Shown: positions 10,541 to 19,940 of the stretch, one piece after another
Layout of the letters: the number at the start of each line of letters is the position of its first letter
Position numbering within the stretch: the stretch's first letter is position 1
Assembly (NCBI GenBank): GCA_964369665.1
Contig: CAYJFS010000002.1
Coordinates: 1 to 64,000 of the forward strand
Direction of reading: 5' to 3'
Origin: Bilophila sp964369665
GTDB taxonomy: Bacteria > Desulfobacterota > Desulfovibrionia > Desulfovibrionales > Desulfovibrionaceae
Length of the DNA: 64,000 nucleotides
Position numbers and translations under genes: made by a program
The notes under the pieces: generated by a model
What the model was told of the DNA's origin: nothing
The model's database searches: none
What the model saw: only the letters and a program-made list of their open reading frames with translations

Positions 10541-11851
10541 GTGGGTATGTTTTATCTTATAAAAAAATTTAAAATAAAAATTTTTAAGTTTATTCATCAA
10601 AACTATAAAATATTTTTGCTTCTTTTTACAACACTAGGTTTATTAGGTTTCTATTGTTATTTCCAAGATAATAAAAAATTAAAGATAGCATCCACACAAC
10701 CTACAATTGTTACAGAAATACCTATAGAAAAGGATATTACAATATCTGGAGTTGTTTCAAGTAAACAAACATGTTCTAAAATTTTGAGTGAGTTTTTTTC
10801 TGGAAAAGTCGTTCAAGATATATTAAAGGCTTCTGAAAAAGTATATCCACTAAAAAGAATAAAAAAAGGTCAAGGATATACAATAATATATACACAGTGT
10901 GAGAATGAAGAAAAACAACTTAAATATTTTGAATATGAAATTGATCAATATAAAAAAGTTATTTTAGAACAAAAAGACACAGCTATTGTTGCTCAAATAA
11001 GCCCTATAGAATATGATTATGAATTATTATATATAAATAATGTTATTAATACAAACCTTTTTGAGGCTGTTATTACCACAGGAGAACAAGCATCGCTAGT
11101 GAGTTCTTTGGTGAATATTTTTGGAGCTGAAATAGACTTTATTAAAGATTTAAGAGTTGGGGATACTTTTGGTATTCTTGTTGAAAAACGTTTTAAGAAA
11201 GGTACTTTTAAGGGGTATGGACGTATTCTTGCTGCAAAAATAATAAATAAGGGTTGTACCTATGAAGGATATAGATTCCCTTGTGATAAAGGTTATAATC
11301 ACTATTATACTTCAAAGGGAGAGAGTTTAAAAAGGATGTTTCTTAAGGCACCGTTAGAGTTTACTAGAATTTCTTCAGGTTTTAGTTTTAACCGTAAACA
11401 TCCTATCCATTCTGAAAGAAGGCCACATTTAGGTGTAGACTATGCTGCCCCTACAGGAACACCTGTTAAAGCTGTTGGAGATGGAACAGTTAAGAAGGTT
11501 GGGTGGCTTGGTGGTTTTGGTAATGTTGTTGTTGTTAAACATAAGAATGGTTTTGAGACAATGTATGGTCACCTTTCTCGTTTTTCTTGTAATGCAAAAG
11601 TTGGTAGAGGTGTTAAACAAGGTCAGGTTATTGGCTTTGTTGGTGCAACAGGTGTTGCAACAGGACCACATCTTGACTTTAGGGTGAAGTTCCAAGGGCA
11701 TTATGTTAATCCTGTTAAGATGTTAAATCCACGTGTTGCTTCAATTTCTGAAAATAAAATAGAGGAATATAAGCGTTTAGTCCTTGAATTGAAGTCTTAT
11801 ATGAATGGAACACAGAGCTGTAGAGATTATAAACCAGAAAAGATTTTATAG
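10541..11851 (+). CDS. Membrane-anchored M23 family murein peptidase
   Basis: The product is up to 436 residues, with a basic N-terminus and one membrane segment (about residues 23-42), so it is probably anchored facing the periplasm. The C-terminal domain is an M23 metallopeptidase. HLGVDYAAPTGTPV supplies the first His and Asp zinc ligands, MYGHLS supplies a catalytic His, and HLDFR the last His ligand. Such enzymes cut peptide cross-links in peptidoglycan. The frame opens at a GTG at 10541, while an ATG at 10547 is an equally good start behind AAGG. It is transcribed divergently from dnaA and followed 22 bases later by queA. Confidence 0.88.
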   Translation: MGMFYLIKKFKIKIFKFIHQNYKIFLLLFTTLGLLGFYCYFQDNKKLKIASTQPTIVTEIPIEKDITISGVVSSKQTCSKILSEFFSGKVVQDILKASEKVYPLKRIKKGQGYTIIYTQCENEEKQLKYFEYEIDQYKKVILEQKDTAIVAQISPIEYDYELLYINNVINTNLFEAVITTGEQASLVSSLVNIFGAEIDFIKDLRVGDTFGILVEKRFKKGTFKGYGRILAAKIINKGCTYEGYRFPCDKGYNHYYTSKGESLKRMFLKAPLEFTRISSGFSFNRKHPIHSERRPHLGVDYAAPTGTPVKAVGDGTVKKVGWLGGFGNVVVVKHKNGFETMYGHLSRFSCNAKVGRGVKQGQVIGFVGATGVATGPHLDFRVKFQGHYVNPVKMLNPRVASISENKIEEYKRLVLELKSYMNGTQSCRDYKPEKIL

Positions 11852-11873
11852 TTGATAGACAAAGATAGTTTTT

Positions 11874-12977
11874 ATGTTGGAGCAAAATACAGAAGAGCAC
11901 TTTTTACTATCCTCATATACATATAACCTTCCAGAAGACTTGATTGCTCAATATCCTAAAGAACGGGGTGCTTCTCGGCTTCTTATCATGGATAAAGTAA
12001 CAGGTGCTGTCACCCATACAGATTTTACTTCTTTAATAGACTATCTTCCAAAAGGTGCTCTTTTAGTTGCAAATAATACACAAGTGCTTCCTGTACGTAT
12101 AGCTAGTACGTTTTGTACAGGTGGTCGTTTTGAGGTGTTACTATTAACACCAATGCCTTTTATAGAACTTAGAGCAAAAACCTGTATTGAGAGAAGTGGA
12201 TGGTATACAGCTACTGCTGAAGTATTGATTAAGCCATCAAAAAAAATTTTTATAGGTGAAACTATTGTACTTTATGACACGTTAGAGTTTTTTGTTTTAA
12301 AGAAAAAGGCCTTTGGCCGTTATTTTGTTCGACTTACCTGGGTAGGTTCATTAAAAAAATTGCTTTTTATGTATGGACATATCCCACTACCTCCTTATAT
12401 TCAAAGAAAAGATACAGATTTGGATGTACAGACATATCAAACAGTCTATGCAAAAGAAGCATGTTATGGTTCTATTGCGGCACCAACAGCAGGATTACAT
12501 TTTTCAGAACACCTTTTAGCACAAGTAAAAGAACATGGTTTTTCTTGGCTAGAGATTACCTTACATGTAGGGTATGGTACCTTTAGCCCTGTACGTACTC
12601 AAGATATTCGAGAGCATGAAATGCATAAAGAGTATGTTCAGATTTCTTTAGAAGTAGCTCAGGCAATACAGAAAGCAAAAGAAGAAGGGCGGCCAATCAT
12701 TGCTATAGGCACAACAGTAGTAAGAGCTTTAGAAGGTGTTTCAAATATTAAAGGAACCCTTTCTCCCTATAGTGGTTGGATAAAGAGTTTTATTAAACCA
12801 GGATATTCTTTTCATATTGTGGATGGATTAATTACAAATTTTCATCAACCAGAATCAACTTTATTAATGCTTGTTTCTGCTTTTACAGGTCGTAAAAAAC
12901 TTCTTTCTGCATATCAAGAAGCTATAGAACAAAGATATCGATTTTTTTCTTATGGTGATGCCATGTTTATATTGTAA
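11874..12977 (+). CDS. queA: S-adenosylmethionine:tRNA ribosyltransferase-isomerase
   Basis: QueA transfers and rearranges the ribose of S-adenosylmethionine onto preQ1 at the tRNA wobble base to make epoxyqueuosine. The 367-residue protein has the family's landmarks: LPEDLIAQYP near the start, LLVANNTQVLPVRI, YGSIAAPTAGLHF and HVGYGTFSPVR. The C-terminal part has LITNFHQPESTLLMLVSAF. It follows the M23 peptidase closely on the same strand. No other queuosine gene is seen in this window. Confidence 0.96.
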   Translation: MLEQNTEEHFLLSSYTYNLPEDLIAQYPKERGASRLLIMDKVTGAVTHTDFTSLIDYLPKGALLVANNTQVLPVRIASTFCTGGRFEVLLLTPMPFIELRAKTCIERSGWYTATAEVLIKPSKKIFIGETIVLYDTLEFFVLKKKAFGRYFVRLTWVGSLKKLLFMYGHIPLPPYIQRKDTDLDVQTYQTVYAKEACYGSIAAPTAGLHFSEHLLAQVKEHGFSWLEITLHVGYGTFSPVRTQDIREHEMHKEYVQISLEVAQAIQKAKEEGRPIIAIGTTVVRALEGVSNIKGTLSPYSGWIKSFIKPGYSFHIVDGLITNFHQPESTLLMLVSAFTGRKKLLSAYQEAIEQRYRFFSYGDAMFIL

Positions 12978-13200
12978 GATAGATTTTGATAAAAGGTCAT
13001 AGACTTTTTATGCTTGTAAGATATAGATATTTTGCTTACGTTTTTTATGAAAGTTTATTAAGAATTCTTTGAAAGAACTTGTTTACTCAGACATTTTTTA
13101 GATTTTTGTTGCTCTTATAAACTTTTTGTGGTTGGCTTGTTTTAAGGTGGAAAGCTTTTGGCTATAGACAGTATCAACATATAGTAATTGTGAAAAACTC

Positions 13201-13422
13201 ATGTCATGGATAGAAATTAATAAAGAGCGTTGTAAAGGTTGTTTGCTGTGTACAGAAGCTTGTCCAAAAGAGCTTATTCATCAATCTTCACATATTAATA
13301 GTCATGGATATAAAGTAGCTGGTTTTGTCGAGCATGGCGAGGATCTGTGTATAGGCTGTTCAGCATGTGCAGTTATGTGCCCAGATATTGCAATTCGTGT
13401 ATTTCGGACAAAGAAGGTATAG
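13201..13422 (+). CDS. korD: 2-oxoacid:ferredoxin oxidoreductase, delta (ferredoxin-like) subunit
   Basis: The 73-residue protein has two [4Fe-4S] motifs: CKGCLLCTEACP near residues 12-23 and CIGCSACAVMCP near residues 50-61. It is the first gene of a tight four-gene cluster, delta-alpha-beta-gamma. This is the layout of 2-oxoglutarate (KorDABC) type oxidoreductases, in which this subunit passes electrons to ferredoxin. The next gene's ATG begins two bases after this stop. About 220 bases without a gene lie upstream and probably hold the operon promoter. Confidence 0.9.
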   Translation: MSWIEINKERCKGCLLCTEACPKELIHQSSHINSHGYKVAGFVEHGEDLCIGCSACAVMCPDIAIRVFRTKKV

Positions 13423-13424
13423 GT

Positions 13425-14495
13425 ATGAAAACAGTAAAGCAAGAATATATTCTTATGAAAGGTAATGAAGCTGTTGTTCATGCTGCTTTAGCTGCACAAT
13501 GTAAGTGTTATTTTGGATATCCTATTACACCCCAAAGTGAAATTCCTGAAATGTTTTCTCAGTTATTTCCTCAACAAGATGGTGTTTTTGTTCAGGCCGA
13601 AAGCGAAATTGCTGCAGCAGGTATGTTGCTTGGTGCTGGAGCAAGTGGTGTGCGTGCTATGACTTCTTCTTCTGGTCCAGGCTTAGATTTAATGCAAGAA
13701 ACCATATCATATATGGTTGGTAGTGAGCTTCCTGGAGTTTTTGTAAATATGAGTAGAGGTGGTCCTGGTCTTGGGAGTATAGATGCTTCTCAAGGAGATT
13801 ATATTCAAGCAGCAAAAGGTGGAAGTCATGGTGCAGCTAAAACCTTTGTTTTAGCACCTTCAACAAGTCAAGAGTGTTATGATATGACAATAGAAGCCTT
13901 TGATCTTACTTTTAAATATCGGAATCCTGTTTTAATTTTAGGCGATGCTATGGTTGCACAGGTAAAAGAGCCTGTTTTATGTTGGAAACCTAAGCATTCT
14001 TTGAATGATAAAGCAGACCAGTGGTGTCTTACTGGAAATAAAAATCGGATTGGGCGTACTTTAAAGTCTGTTCATTTAGAGGAAGGTGCTCTTGCACGTC
14101 ATAATTTTTGGTTAATGGAAAAAAATAAACAGATGCAGGCTGACTCTAAAGTAGAAGCCTATTGTGTAGAAGATGCTGAATTAATTCTTGTTGCTTTTGG
14201 CTCAGTTGGGCGTATATCTAGAAGTGCTGTAAATGAGTTAAGAAAAGAAGGGCATGCTGTTGGACTTATTCGTCCATGTACATTGTTTCCATTCCCTGCA
14301 ATAGCAATAGAAAAACTTGCTTTAAGTGGTAAGCGTTTTCTTGTTATTGAACAAAATAATGGTCAAATGGTTGATGATGTTCGCTTAGCAATACATAAGC
14401 ATACAGATGCAGAGCTACATCTTGTTCCTGTTGGTATTTCTGTGAGTGCAGAAGAGCTACTAACACCTATTCTTGAATGTTTAAGGAGAAAGTGA
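13425..14495 (+). CDS. korA: 2-oxoacid:ferredoxin oxidoreductase, alpha subunit
   Basis: The alpha subunit forms, with beta, the thiamine-pyrophosphate enzyme that decarboxylates a 2-oxoacid to its acyl-CoA and reduces ferredoxin. The 356-residue protein carries the N-terminal pyrimidine-binding-type motifs GNEAVVHAALAAQCKCYFGYPITPQSE (in part), AESEIAAAGMLLGAGASGVRAMTSSSGPG and MSRGGPG. The open frame extends upstream to 13347. The ATG at 13425, right after korD and behind AAGGTATAGGT, gives the expected N-terminus MKTVKQEYILMKGNEA. The substrate is judged 2-oxoglutarate from gene order and the GYPITPQSE motif. Another 2-oxoacid is possible. Confidence 0.92.
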   Translation: MKTVKQEYILMKGNEAVVHAALAAQCKCYFGYPITPQSEIPEMFSQLFPQQDGVFVQAESEIAAAGMLLGAGASGVRAMTSSSGPGLDLMQETISYMVGSELPGVFVNMSRGGPGLGSIDASQGDYIQAAKGGSHGAAKTFVLAPSTSQECYDMTIEAFDLTFKYRNPVLILGDAMVAQVKEPVLCWKPKHSLNDKADQWCLTGNKNRIGRTLKSVHLEEGALARHNFWLMEKNKQMQADSKVEAYCVEDAELILVAFGSVGRISRSAVNELRKEGHAVGLIRPCTLFPFPAIAIEKLALSGKRFLVIEQNNGQMVDDVRLAIHKHTDAELHLVPVGISVSAEELLTPILECLRRK

Positions 14496-15295
14496 TGTCT
14501 ACTACTCTTGCACCAGAGGTAAAAGGGAAAAATCATGTTCAAGAAGCTTTTTCTTTAAGTTCTAGCCTTACACAACAGGAAACACACTATTGTCCTGGTT
14601 GTCAGCATGGTATAGCACATCGTCTTATTGCAGAAGTTCTTTCTGAGATGCAGTTGGCTCAAAACACTATAGGTGTTGCTTCTGTTGGTTGCTCTTCATT
14701 TATATATAACTATGTTGATATTGATTGGGTTGAGGCTCCACATGGTCGTGCTAGTGCTGTTGCAACTGGAATTAAGCGTGCTCAACCAGATAAAATAGTT
14801 TTTACTTATCAGGGTGATGGAGACTTTGGTGCTATTGGTTTAGGCGAGTCAATTCATGCAGCAAACCGAGGAGAAAATATCTCTGTATTTCTTATCAATA
14901 ACACTGTATACGGGATGACTGGTGGACAAATGGGACCAACAACACTTGTTGGCCAAAAAACAACAACTTCTCCAGCAGGACGTAATGCTTCAACAGAGGG
15001 TTCCCCTTTAAAGTTGGCAGAAATGTTTGCAGGTTTAGCTGGTGTAAGTTTTTCTACACGATGTTCTTTAGACTCTATGAAGCATGTTTTAGCTGCAAAA
15101 AAAGCTATTCGTAAAGCCATAGAAATCCAGGTTCAAGGTTTAGGGTATAGTCTTATAGAGATGCTTAGTGGCTGTTCTACAAACTGGAGAATGGATCCTC
15201 GGGCTGCTAATAAACACATTGCAGAGGCAATGATACCTGTTTTCCCATTAGGGATATATAAAGATATTACAAGCAGCAACAAGGTGTGTGGTTAA
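14495..15295 (+). CDS. korB: 2-oxoacid:ferredoxin oxidoreductase, beta subunit
   Basis: This 266-residue beta subunit binds thiamine pyrophosphate. The motif region GDGDFGAIGLGESIHAANR followed by NNTVYGMTGGQ is clear, and cluster-type cysteines appear in HYCPGCQHG. The ATG at 14495 overlaps the korA stop (TGATG) and has AAGGAG upstream, so it is preferred over the earlier ATG at 14477. It overlaps the gamma subunit gene by one base, indicating translational coupling through the operon. Confidence 0.93.
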   Translation: MSTTLAPEVKGKNHVQEAFSLSSSLTQQETHYCPGCQHGIAHRLIAEVLSEMQLAQNTIGVASVGCSSFIYNYVDIDWVEAPHGRASAVATGIKRAQPDKIVFTYQGDGDFGAIGLGESIHAANRGENISVFLINNTVYGMTGGQMGPTTLVGQKTTTSPAGRNASTEGSPLKLAEMFAGLAGVSFSTRCSLDSMKHVLAAKKAIRKAIEIQVQGLGYSLIEMLSGCSTNWRMDPRAANKHIAEAMIPVFPLGIYKDITSSNKVCG

Positions 15296-15843
15296 TGCTT
15301 CAACACCATACAATAATTATTTCTGGGTTTGGTGGTCAGGGTGTTATGCTTATTGGTAATCTTTTAGCTCAAGCTGGGATGGAGCATGGTCGGAACGTGA
15401 CTTTTTTTCCAGTATATGGAGCAGAAATGCGTGGGGGAACAGCAAACTGCACTGTTGTTGTTTCAGAAGATGTTATTGGATCCCCCATTGTCCATAACCC
15501 TCTTGCAACAATTATAATGAATCAGCCTTCATTAGAGAAGTTTCAACCACGTCTTCATAAGGATGGTGTTCAAATAGTGAACACCTCTTTGGTTAGTGAA
15601 AAGCTTTTTGATTCTACTAAAAGAAGTTTTGGGATCCCTGCAAATGACATAGCCGATAAGGTTGACAATAGTAAAGGGGCTAATATGGTTATTTTGGGAG
15701 CTTTTTTAAAAGAGACAGGTTGCCTCCCTTTAGAGTGTGTTGCTGGAGCATTAAAACAGGTTCTTTCTTCTCACTATCATCACCTTATTCCTAAAAATAT
15801 AGCAGCACTTGAAGCAGGCTATACATATACAATAGGTGGATAG
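15295..15843 (+). CDS. korC: 2-oxoacid:ferredoxin oxidoreductase, gamma subunit
   Basis: The 182-residue gamma subunit has the typical start ISGFGGQGVMLIGNLLAQAG and the FFPVYGAEMRGGTANCTVVVS region. The ATG at 15295 overlaps the korB stop (TAATG). A GTG at 15286 would add three residues and is less likely. It ends the korDABC cluster, and about 125 bases then lead to a tRNA gene. Confidence 0.92.
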   Translation: MLQHHTIIISGFGGQGVMLIGNLLAQAGMEHGRNVTFFPVYGAEMRGGTANCTVVVSEDVIGSPIVHNPLATIIMNQPSLEKFQPRLHKDGVQIVNTSLVSEKLFDSTKRSFGIPANDIADKVDNSKGANMVILGAFLKETGCLPLECVAGALKQVLSSHYHHLIPKNIAALEAGYTYTIGG

Positions 15844-15969
15844 TAAAAAAAGAAGTTTTTTGGTGTAAGAAGACAAAATACCTATAATCATAATGTACTT
15901 GTTAAGTATGTATTGTAATTACAGTTAGCTTTGTGTTTTATTGTATTTCAAAGTAATGACTTTTTTTGT

Positions 15970-16053
15970 GCGAGAGTGGCGGAATTGGTAGACGCACTGG
16001 ACTTAGAATCCAGCGGTTATGCCGTGAGAGTTCAAGTCTCTCCTCTCGCACCA
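15970..16053 (+). tRNA. tRNA-Leu (anticodon UAG)
   Basis: The acceptor arms GCGAGAG (15970-15976) and CTCTCGC (16043-16049) pair perfectly and are followed by an encoded ACCA. The anticodon arm is CTGGA-CTTAGAA-TCCAG, giving anticodon TAG. A long variable arm is present, as expected for a leucine tRNA, and the T arm contains GTTCAAGTC. Confidence 0.97.
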
Positions 16054-16082
16054 TAAAATAAAGCTATTATTGCTTGATTCTA

Positions 16083-16108
16083 AGTGTATTTATAGATACA
16101 AATACACT
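16083..16108. terminator. Hairpin downstream of tRNA-Leu
   Basis: AGTGTATTT at 16083-16091 and AAATACACT at 16100-16108 form a perfect 9-bp stem with an 8-nt loop. There is no clear T run after it, so its role as a terminator is uncertain. Confidence 0.4.
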
Positions 16109-16279
16109 ATAGAAAGTATGCTTTTATTCATATTGAAGTGAGTAGGGCATAGGTTTTTGGCTTACAATGTTAGCTAGGTATGGTTATGCCTTAATGCATA
16201 ACATACTTTTTGTTTTCAGGTGTAATTTACTGCTCTATTTTATATTATGATAATATAAACAAGGGTGGAGGAGGTTTTT

Positions 16280-17578
16280 ATGGAGTTTAATGTTGAAAAC
16301 ATATCTCCTACAAAAAGGAAAATAGAACTTATGCTAACCACTGGTGAGGTCAATGCTGCCTTAGATAAAACTATTGCACAGTATCAAAAGAATCTATCTT
16401 TGCCAGGCTTTCGTAAAGGGAAGGTGCCTAACCAGGTTGTAGAGCGAAAATTTTTTGAAGAAATTGTTGATAAAGCAACAAAAGAAAAACTTAATGAGTG
16501 TTTAGCTGAAGTTTTAGCTAAAAGTGGGTTGAAACCACTTTTTAATGTAACAACAGATGAAACATATTTTAAGAGAGGAGAAGCTTTTTCTTGTAATCTT
16601 TCATTTGAAGTTTTGCCTACAATAAGTTTCCCTGTATATGAAGGACTTTCAATAGAAGAGGAAGAGCCTCTAGTTACAGATAGTGATGTTGATCTTATTG
16701 TTCAAAATATTCAGGAAGCTCTAGCAGAATGGGAAGAGGTCACTGATGGACGATTACCTCAAGATGGAGATACAGTTGATGTTAATTATAGTGGATCCGA
16801 AAATGGTGTTCTTGTTGAAAGTGTTCAGGGAACAAATTTTGTTGTGACATTAGGTCGAAAGCAAGCACTTGCTGACTTTGAAGCACTTGTTAAGACAATA
16901 CCTGTTGGTGAAGAAAGAGAGGGTGTGGTCCATTTCCCAGAAAATTATGGTAATAGAGATTTAGCTGGTAAAGATATTTTATTTAAAGTCTTTTTAAATA
17001 TATTAAAAGCACCTGTTTTGCCTAAGCTAGATGATGCCTTTGCTCAGAAAGCTGGATATGAAGACTTAGTAATTTTAAAAAAAGAAGCTAGAGAATATCT
17101 TTTAAAATCACAGGAGCAACAAGTAAAAGCTCGTGCAATGAAAAAGGTGCTAGACAACCTTTTAAGTCAGGTCGTTGTTGAAGTCCCTGAAACTATGTTA
17201 GATACAAAGATTGAGAGGATTCTTGGCGATCAGACTGTTAGAAGTAAGAACAGTAAAGAAGAGTCTAAAGCTGATTTAAAACAAAATACTGATGATGAGC
17301 GTTACAGTAAAGCAAAAGAAGAAGCTTTAATGCTGCTCCAGCCACAAGTTTTTCTTATGGCTATTGCTGCTAAGGAAGGACTTGTTATTGTGGAAAAAGA
17401 AATAGAGGCAGCCTTGCATAGGATGGCTATTGAAGCACGCCAAGATCCTAAAATTTTTCGAGATGCATATTATAGAACTGGTCTTGTATATGAATTACGG
17501 GATCACTTGCTTGCAGATAAGGCAATGGATTTTATCTATGAAAAAGGTGAGATCACTAAAGTAGCACAGGAAGCTTAA
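16280..17578 (+). CDS. tig: Trigger factor (ribosome-associated chaperone and prolyl isomerase)
   Basis: Trigger factor binds the ribosome tunnel exit and helps nascent chains fold. The 432-residue protein has the ribosome-binding signature LPGFRKGKVPNQVVE near residues 41-55. It has a central FKBP-like domain (DGDTVDVNYSGSENG, HFPENYGNRDLAGKDILFKV) and a helical C-terminal chaperone domain. GGAGGAGG lies just before the ATG at 16280, which is preferred over the in-frame GTG at 16265. It heads the tig-clpP-clpX-lon series, which couples folding and proteolysis. Confidence 0.95.
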   Translation: MEFNVENISPTKRKIELMLTTGEVNAALDKTIAQYQKNLSLPGFRKGKVPNQVVERKFFEEIVDKATKEKLNECLAEVLAKSGLKPLFNVTTDETYFKRGEAFSCNLSFEVLPTISFPVYEGLSIEEEEPLVTDSDVDLIVQNIQEALAEWEEVTDGRLPQDGDTVDVNYSGSENGVLVESVQGTNFVVTLGRKQALADFEALVKTIPVGEEREGVVHFPENYGNRDLAGKDILFKVFLNILKAPVLPKLDDAFAQKAGYEDLVILKKEAREYLLKSQEQQVKARAMKKVLDNLLSQVVVEVPETMLDTKIERILGDQTVRSKNSKEESKADLKQNTDDERYSKAKEEALMLLQPQVFLMAIAAKEGLVIVEKEIEAALHRMAIEARQDPKIFRDAYYRTGLVYELRDHLLADKAMDFIYEKGEITKVAQEA

Positions 17579-17759
17579 CAGGAATATCTTAGTGTATGGG
17601 TTTATGGTTAGAAATAGGTGTAGATATATGAGTCAATTCCCTGACGGCTAACATTTGGTAAACTTCTATAGTTTTAGGTAGATATTCATTTTGATATAAA
17701 GCTATTAGTAGGTTTAAGGTATATTGTTTTAATTTTTATTTGGCTAATGGAGTGTTTGA

Positions 17760-18383
17760 ATGCAAGAGATACAGAACATGACTGTTCCAATTGTTGTTGA
17801 AAACAATGGGCGTAATGAGCGAGCATATGATATTTATTCTAGGCTTCTTAAAGATAGGATCGTTTTACTTGGGACAGAGGTGAATGACCAAGTTGCATCA
17901 CTTATTTGTGCACAGCTATTATTTTTGGAGTCTCAGGACCCAGAAAAAGAAATTTACTTATATATTAATAGTCCTGGTGGAGCTGTTACAGCAGGCTTAG
18001 CAATCTATGATACATTAAGATATATAACCTCTCCTGTGGCAACAGTTTGTTTAGGTAGAGCTGCAAGTATGGGAGCATTATTGTTATCCGCAGGGGAAGC
18101 TGGTATGAGGTATGCATTACCAAATAGCCAAGTTATGATCCATCAACCTCTTGGTGGATATCAGGGCCAAGCAACAGATATAGATATTCATGCCCGGGAA
18201 ATTTTGAGAATGCGTCAAAGGTTGAATGAAATTCTAGTTGAACATACAAAACAGCCTTTTGATAAAATTGCTCAAGATACTGAACGTGATTATTTTATGA
18301 CAGCAGAAGATGCAAAATCTTATGGTATAGTTGATAAAGTATTGCTTTCCCGTAGAGATATACAGCAAAAGGAAAGTGAATAA
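17760..18383 (+). CDS. clpP: ATP-dependent Clp protease proteolytic subunit
   Basis: ClpP is the barrel-shaped serine peptidase that degrades proteins fed by ClpX or ClpA. The 207-residue protein shows the serine context GRAASMGALLL, the histidine context VMIHQPLGG and the aspartate context DTERDYFM, and so the full triad. GGAG seven bases before the ATG at 17760 supports this start. An internal ATG six codons later marks the likely mature region (TVPIVVE). It sits between tig and clpX, a common order. Confidence 0.97.
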   Translation: MQEIQNMTVPIVVENNGRNERAYDIYSRLLKDRIVLLGTEVNDQVASLICAQLLFLESQDPEKEIYLYINSPGGAVTAGLAIYDTLRYITSPVATVCLGRAASMGALLLSAGEAGMRYALPNSQVMIHQPLGGYQGQATDIDIHAREILRMRQRLNEILVEHTKQPFDKIAQDTERDYFMTAEDAKSYGIVDKVLLSRRDIQQKESE

Positions 18384-18628
18384 AACTATGGGTTCTGTCT
18401 TTTGAAAAAGATAGAAAGTTTTTTGTGTTTTCCTCTGAGGTTGGCAGCAGTTTATCATATAAGGTAAGTATGCTTTATTTCAAAGATATGTTTAGATATA
18501 GTCTTGAATAGCGACTAAGTATGCTTTTTGCAGAAATGAGTATTATTTATCTTTACCGTTCTAAAATATTAGAATAATAGTAAAAGGTGTTTAGAATTAG
18601 GCCTCAATTGAGTAGTTAAGGATTTTTT

Positions 18629-19876
18629 ATGAGTAAAAATGATGAAAATATACTTTATTGTTCTTTTTGTGGGAAAGGGGAGTTTGAAGTAAAGCAGCTT
18701 ATAGCTGGTGAAGGTGTACATATTTGTGATGCTTGTATTGCTTCTTGTAATGAAATCCTTGCACAACAAGAAGTAAGTCCACTTCAAGGAGATGAGCGTC
18801 TGCTCCCTCCACAGGAAATTAAGTCAAAACTTGATGAGTATGTAATAGGACAAGAAGAAGCAAAAAAAATTTTAGCTGTGGCTGTACATAATCATTATAA
18901 ACGTATTTTTTATGCACAACAGGCATTAGATAATGATGTTGAACTAGAAAAGAGCAATGTTCTTTTAGTTGGTCCTTCAGGTAGTGGGAAGACATTGTTA
19001 GCAAAGACGCTTGCAAAAATTTTGCATGTCCCTTTTGCCATAGCAGATGCTACAACATTAACAGAAGCTGGTTATGTAGGTGAAGATGTAGAAAATATTC
19101 TTGTGCAGCTTTTACAGAATGCAGATTATGATCTTGAGGCAGCAGGTAAGGGTATTATTTATATTGATGAAATAGATAAGATTTCTAGAAGAAGTGATGG
19201 TCCTTCTATTACTAGAGATGTTTCTGGTGAAGGAGTTCAACAGGCTCTTTTAAAAATAATAGAAGGAACAGAAGCAAATATTCCTCCAAAGGGTGGACGT
19301 AAGCACCCACAACAAGAGTTCATTCGTATGAACACTTCAAATATACTGTTTATTGTTGGTGGGGCATTTATTGGTTTAGATAAGATTGTTGAACAGAGAC
19401 TCCGTGGTGGAACAATGGGGTTTGGTGCTAAAGTTACAGGTAAAAAAGAAAGGCCATTAGGAGAACTTTTAGAGCAAATTCATCCTAATGATCTTGTGCA
19501 GTTTGGACTTATCCCAGAGTTTGTTGGCCGAATTCCTGTATTAACACATGTAGATGATCTTGGTGAAGATGATTTGATTCGTGTGCTTACAGAGCCTAAA
19601 AATGCTTTAACAAAGCAGTACCAGAAGCTTTTTGAGCTTGATAATGTTATGTTACGATTTACTTCAGATGCTCTTAAGTCCATAGCACATAAAGCTATTG
19701 AGCGTAAGACTGGAGCTCGAGGGCTACGTAATGTTATGGAGTCTATTATGTTAGACATTATGTATAAGTTGCCATCCATGAATGGTGTAAAAGAATGTGT
19801 TATAAATGATGTCGTTATCAATAGTGATAGTGAACCATTGTATATTTATGATGTAGAAGCACAGGTTGCACTATAA
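18629..19876 (+). CDS. clpX: ATP-dependent Clp protease ATP-binding subunit ClpX
   Basis: ClpX unfolds substrates and passes them to ClpP. The 415-residue protein has the N-terminal four-cysteine zinc-binding domain (CSFCGKG and CDAC). It has Walker A GPSGSGKT, Walker B IIYIDEIDKI, and the ISRRSDGPSITRDVSGEGVQQ region (in part) with the sensor and arginine motifs downstream. It lies about 245 bases after clpP, in a spacer that shows no gene, and 64 bases before lon. Confidence 0.97.
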   Translation: MSKNDENILYCSFCGKGEFEVKQLIAGEGVHICDACIASCNEILAQQEVSPLQGDERLLPPQEIKSKLDEYVIGQEEAKKILAVAVHNHYKRIFYAQQALDNDVELEKSNVLLVGPSGSGKTLLAKTLAKILHVPFAIADATTLTEAGYVGEDVENILVQLLQNADYDLEAAGKGIIYIDEIDKISRRSDGPSITRDVSGEGVQQALLKIIEGTEANIPPKGGRKHPQQEFIRMNTSNILFIVGGAFIGLDKIVEQRLRGGTMGFGAKVTGKKERPLGELLEQIHPNDLVQFGLIPEFVGRIPVLTHVDDLGEDDLIRVLTEPKNALTKQYQKLFELDNVMLRFTSDALKSIAHKAIERKTGARGLRNVMESIMLDIMYKLPSMNGVKECVINDVVINSDSEPLYIYDVEAQVAL

Positions 19877-19940
19877 GTCTTTCTTATAAAGAAAAAGAAG
19901 AACAAAGCTCTATAGGATCATTGCTAAAAAGGAGCTCTTC

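Noticed and set aside
11429..11701. Long antisense and shifted frames inside the M23 peptidase gene
   Set aside because: They are shadows of the peptidase coding sequence, whose metal-site motifs are clear in the main frame.
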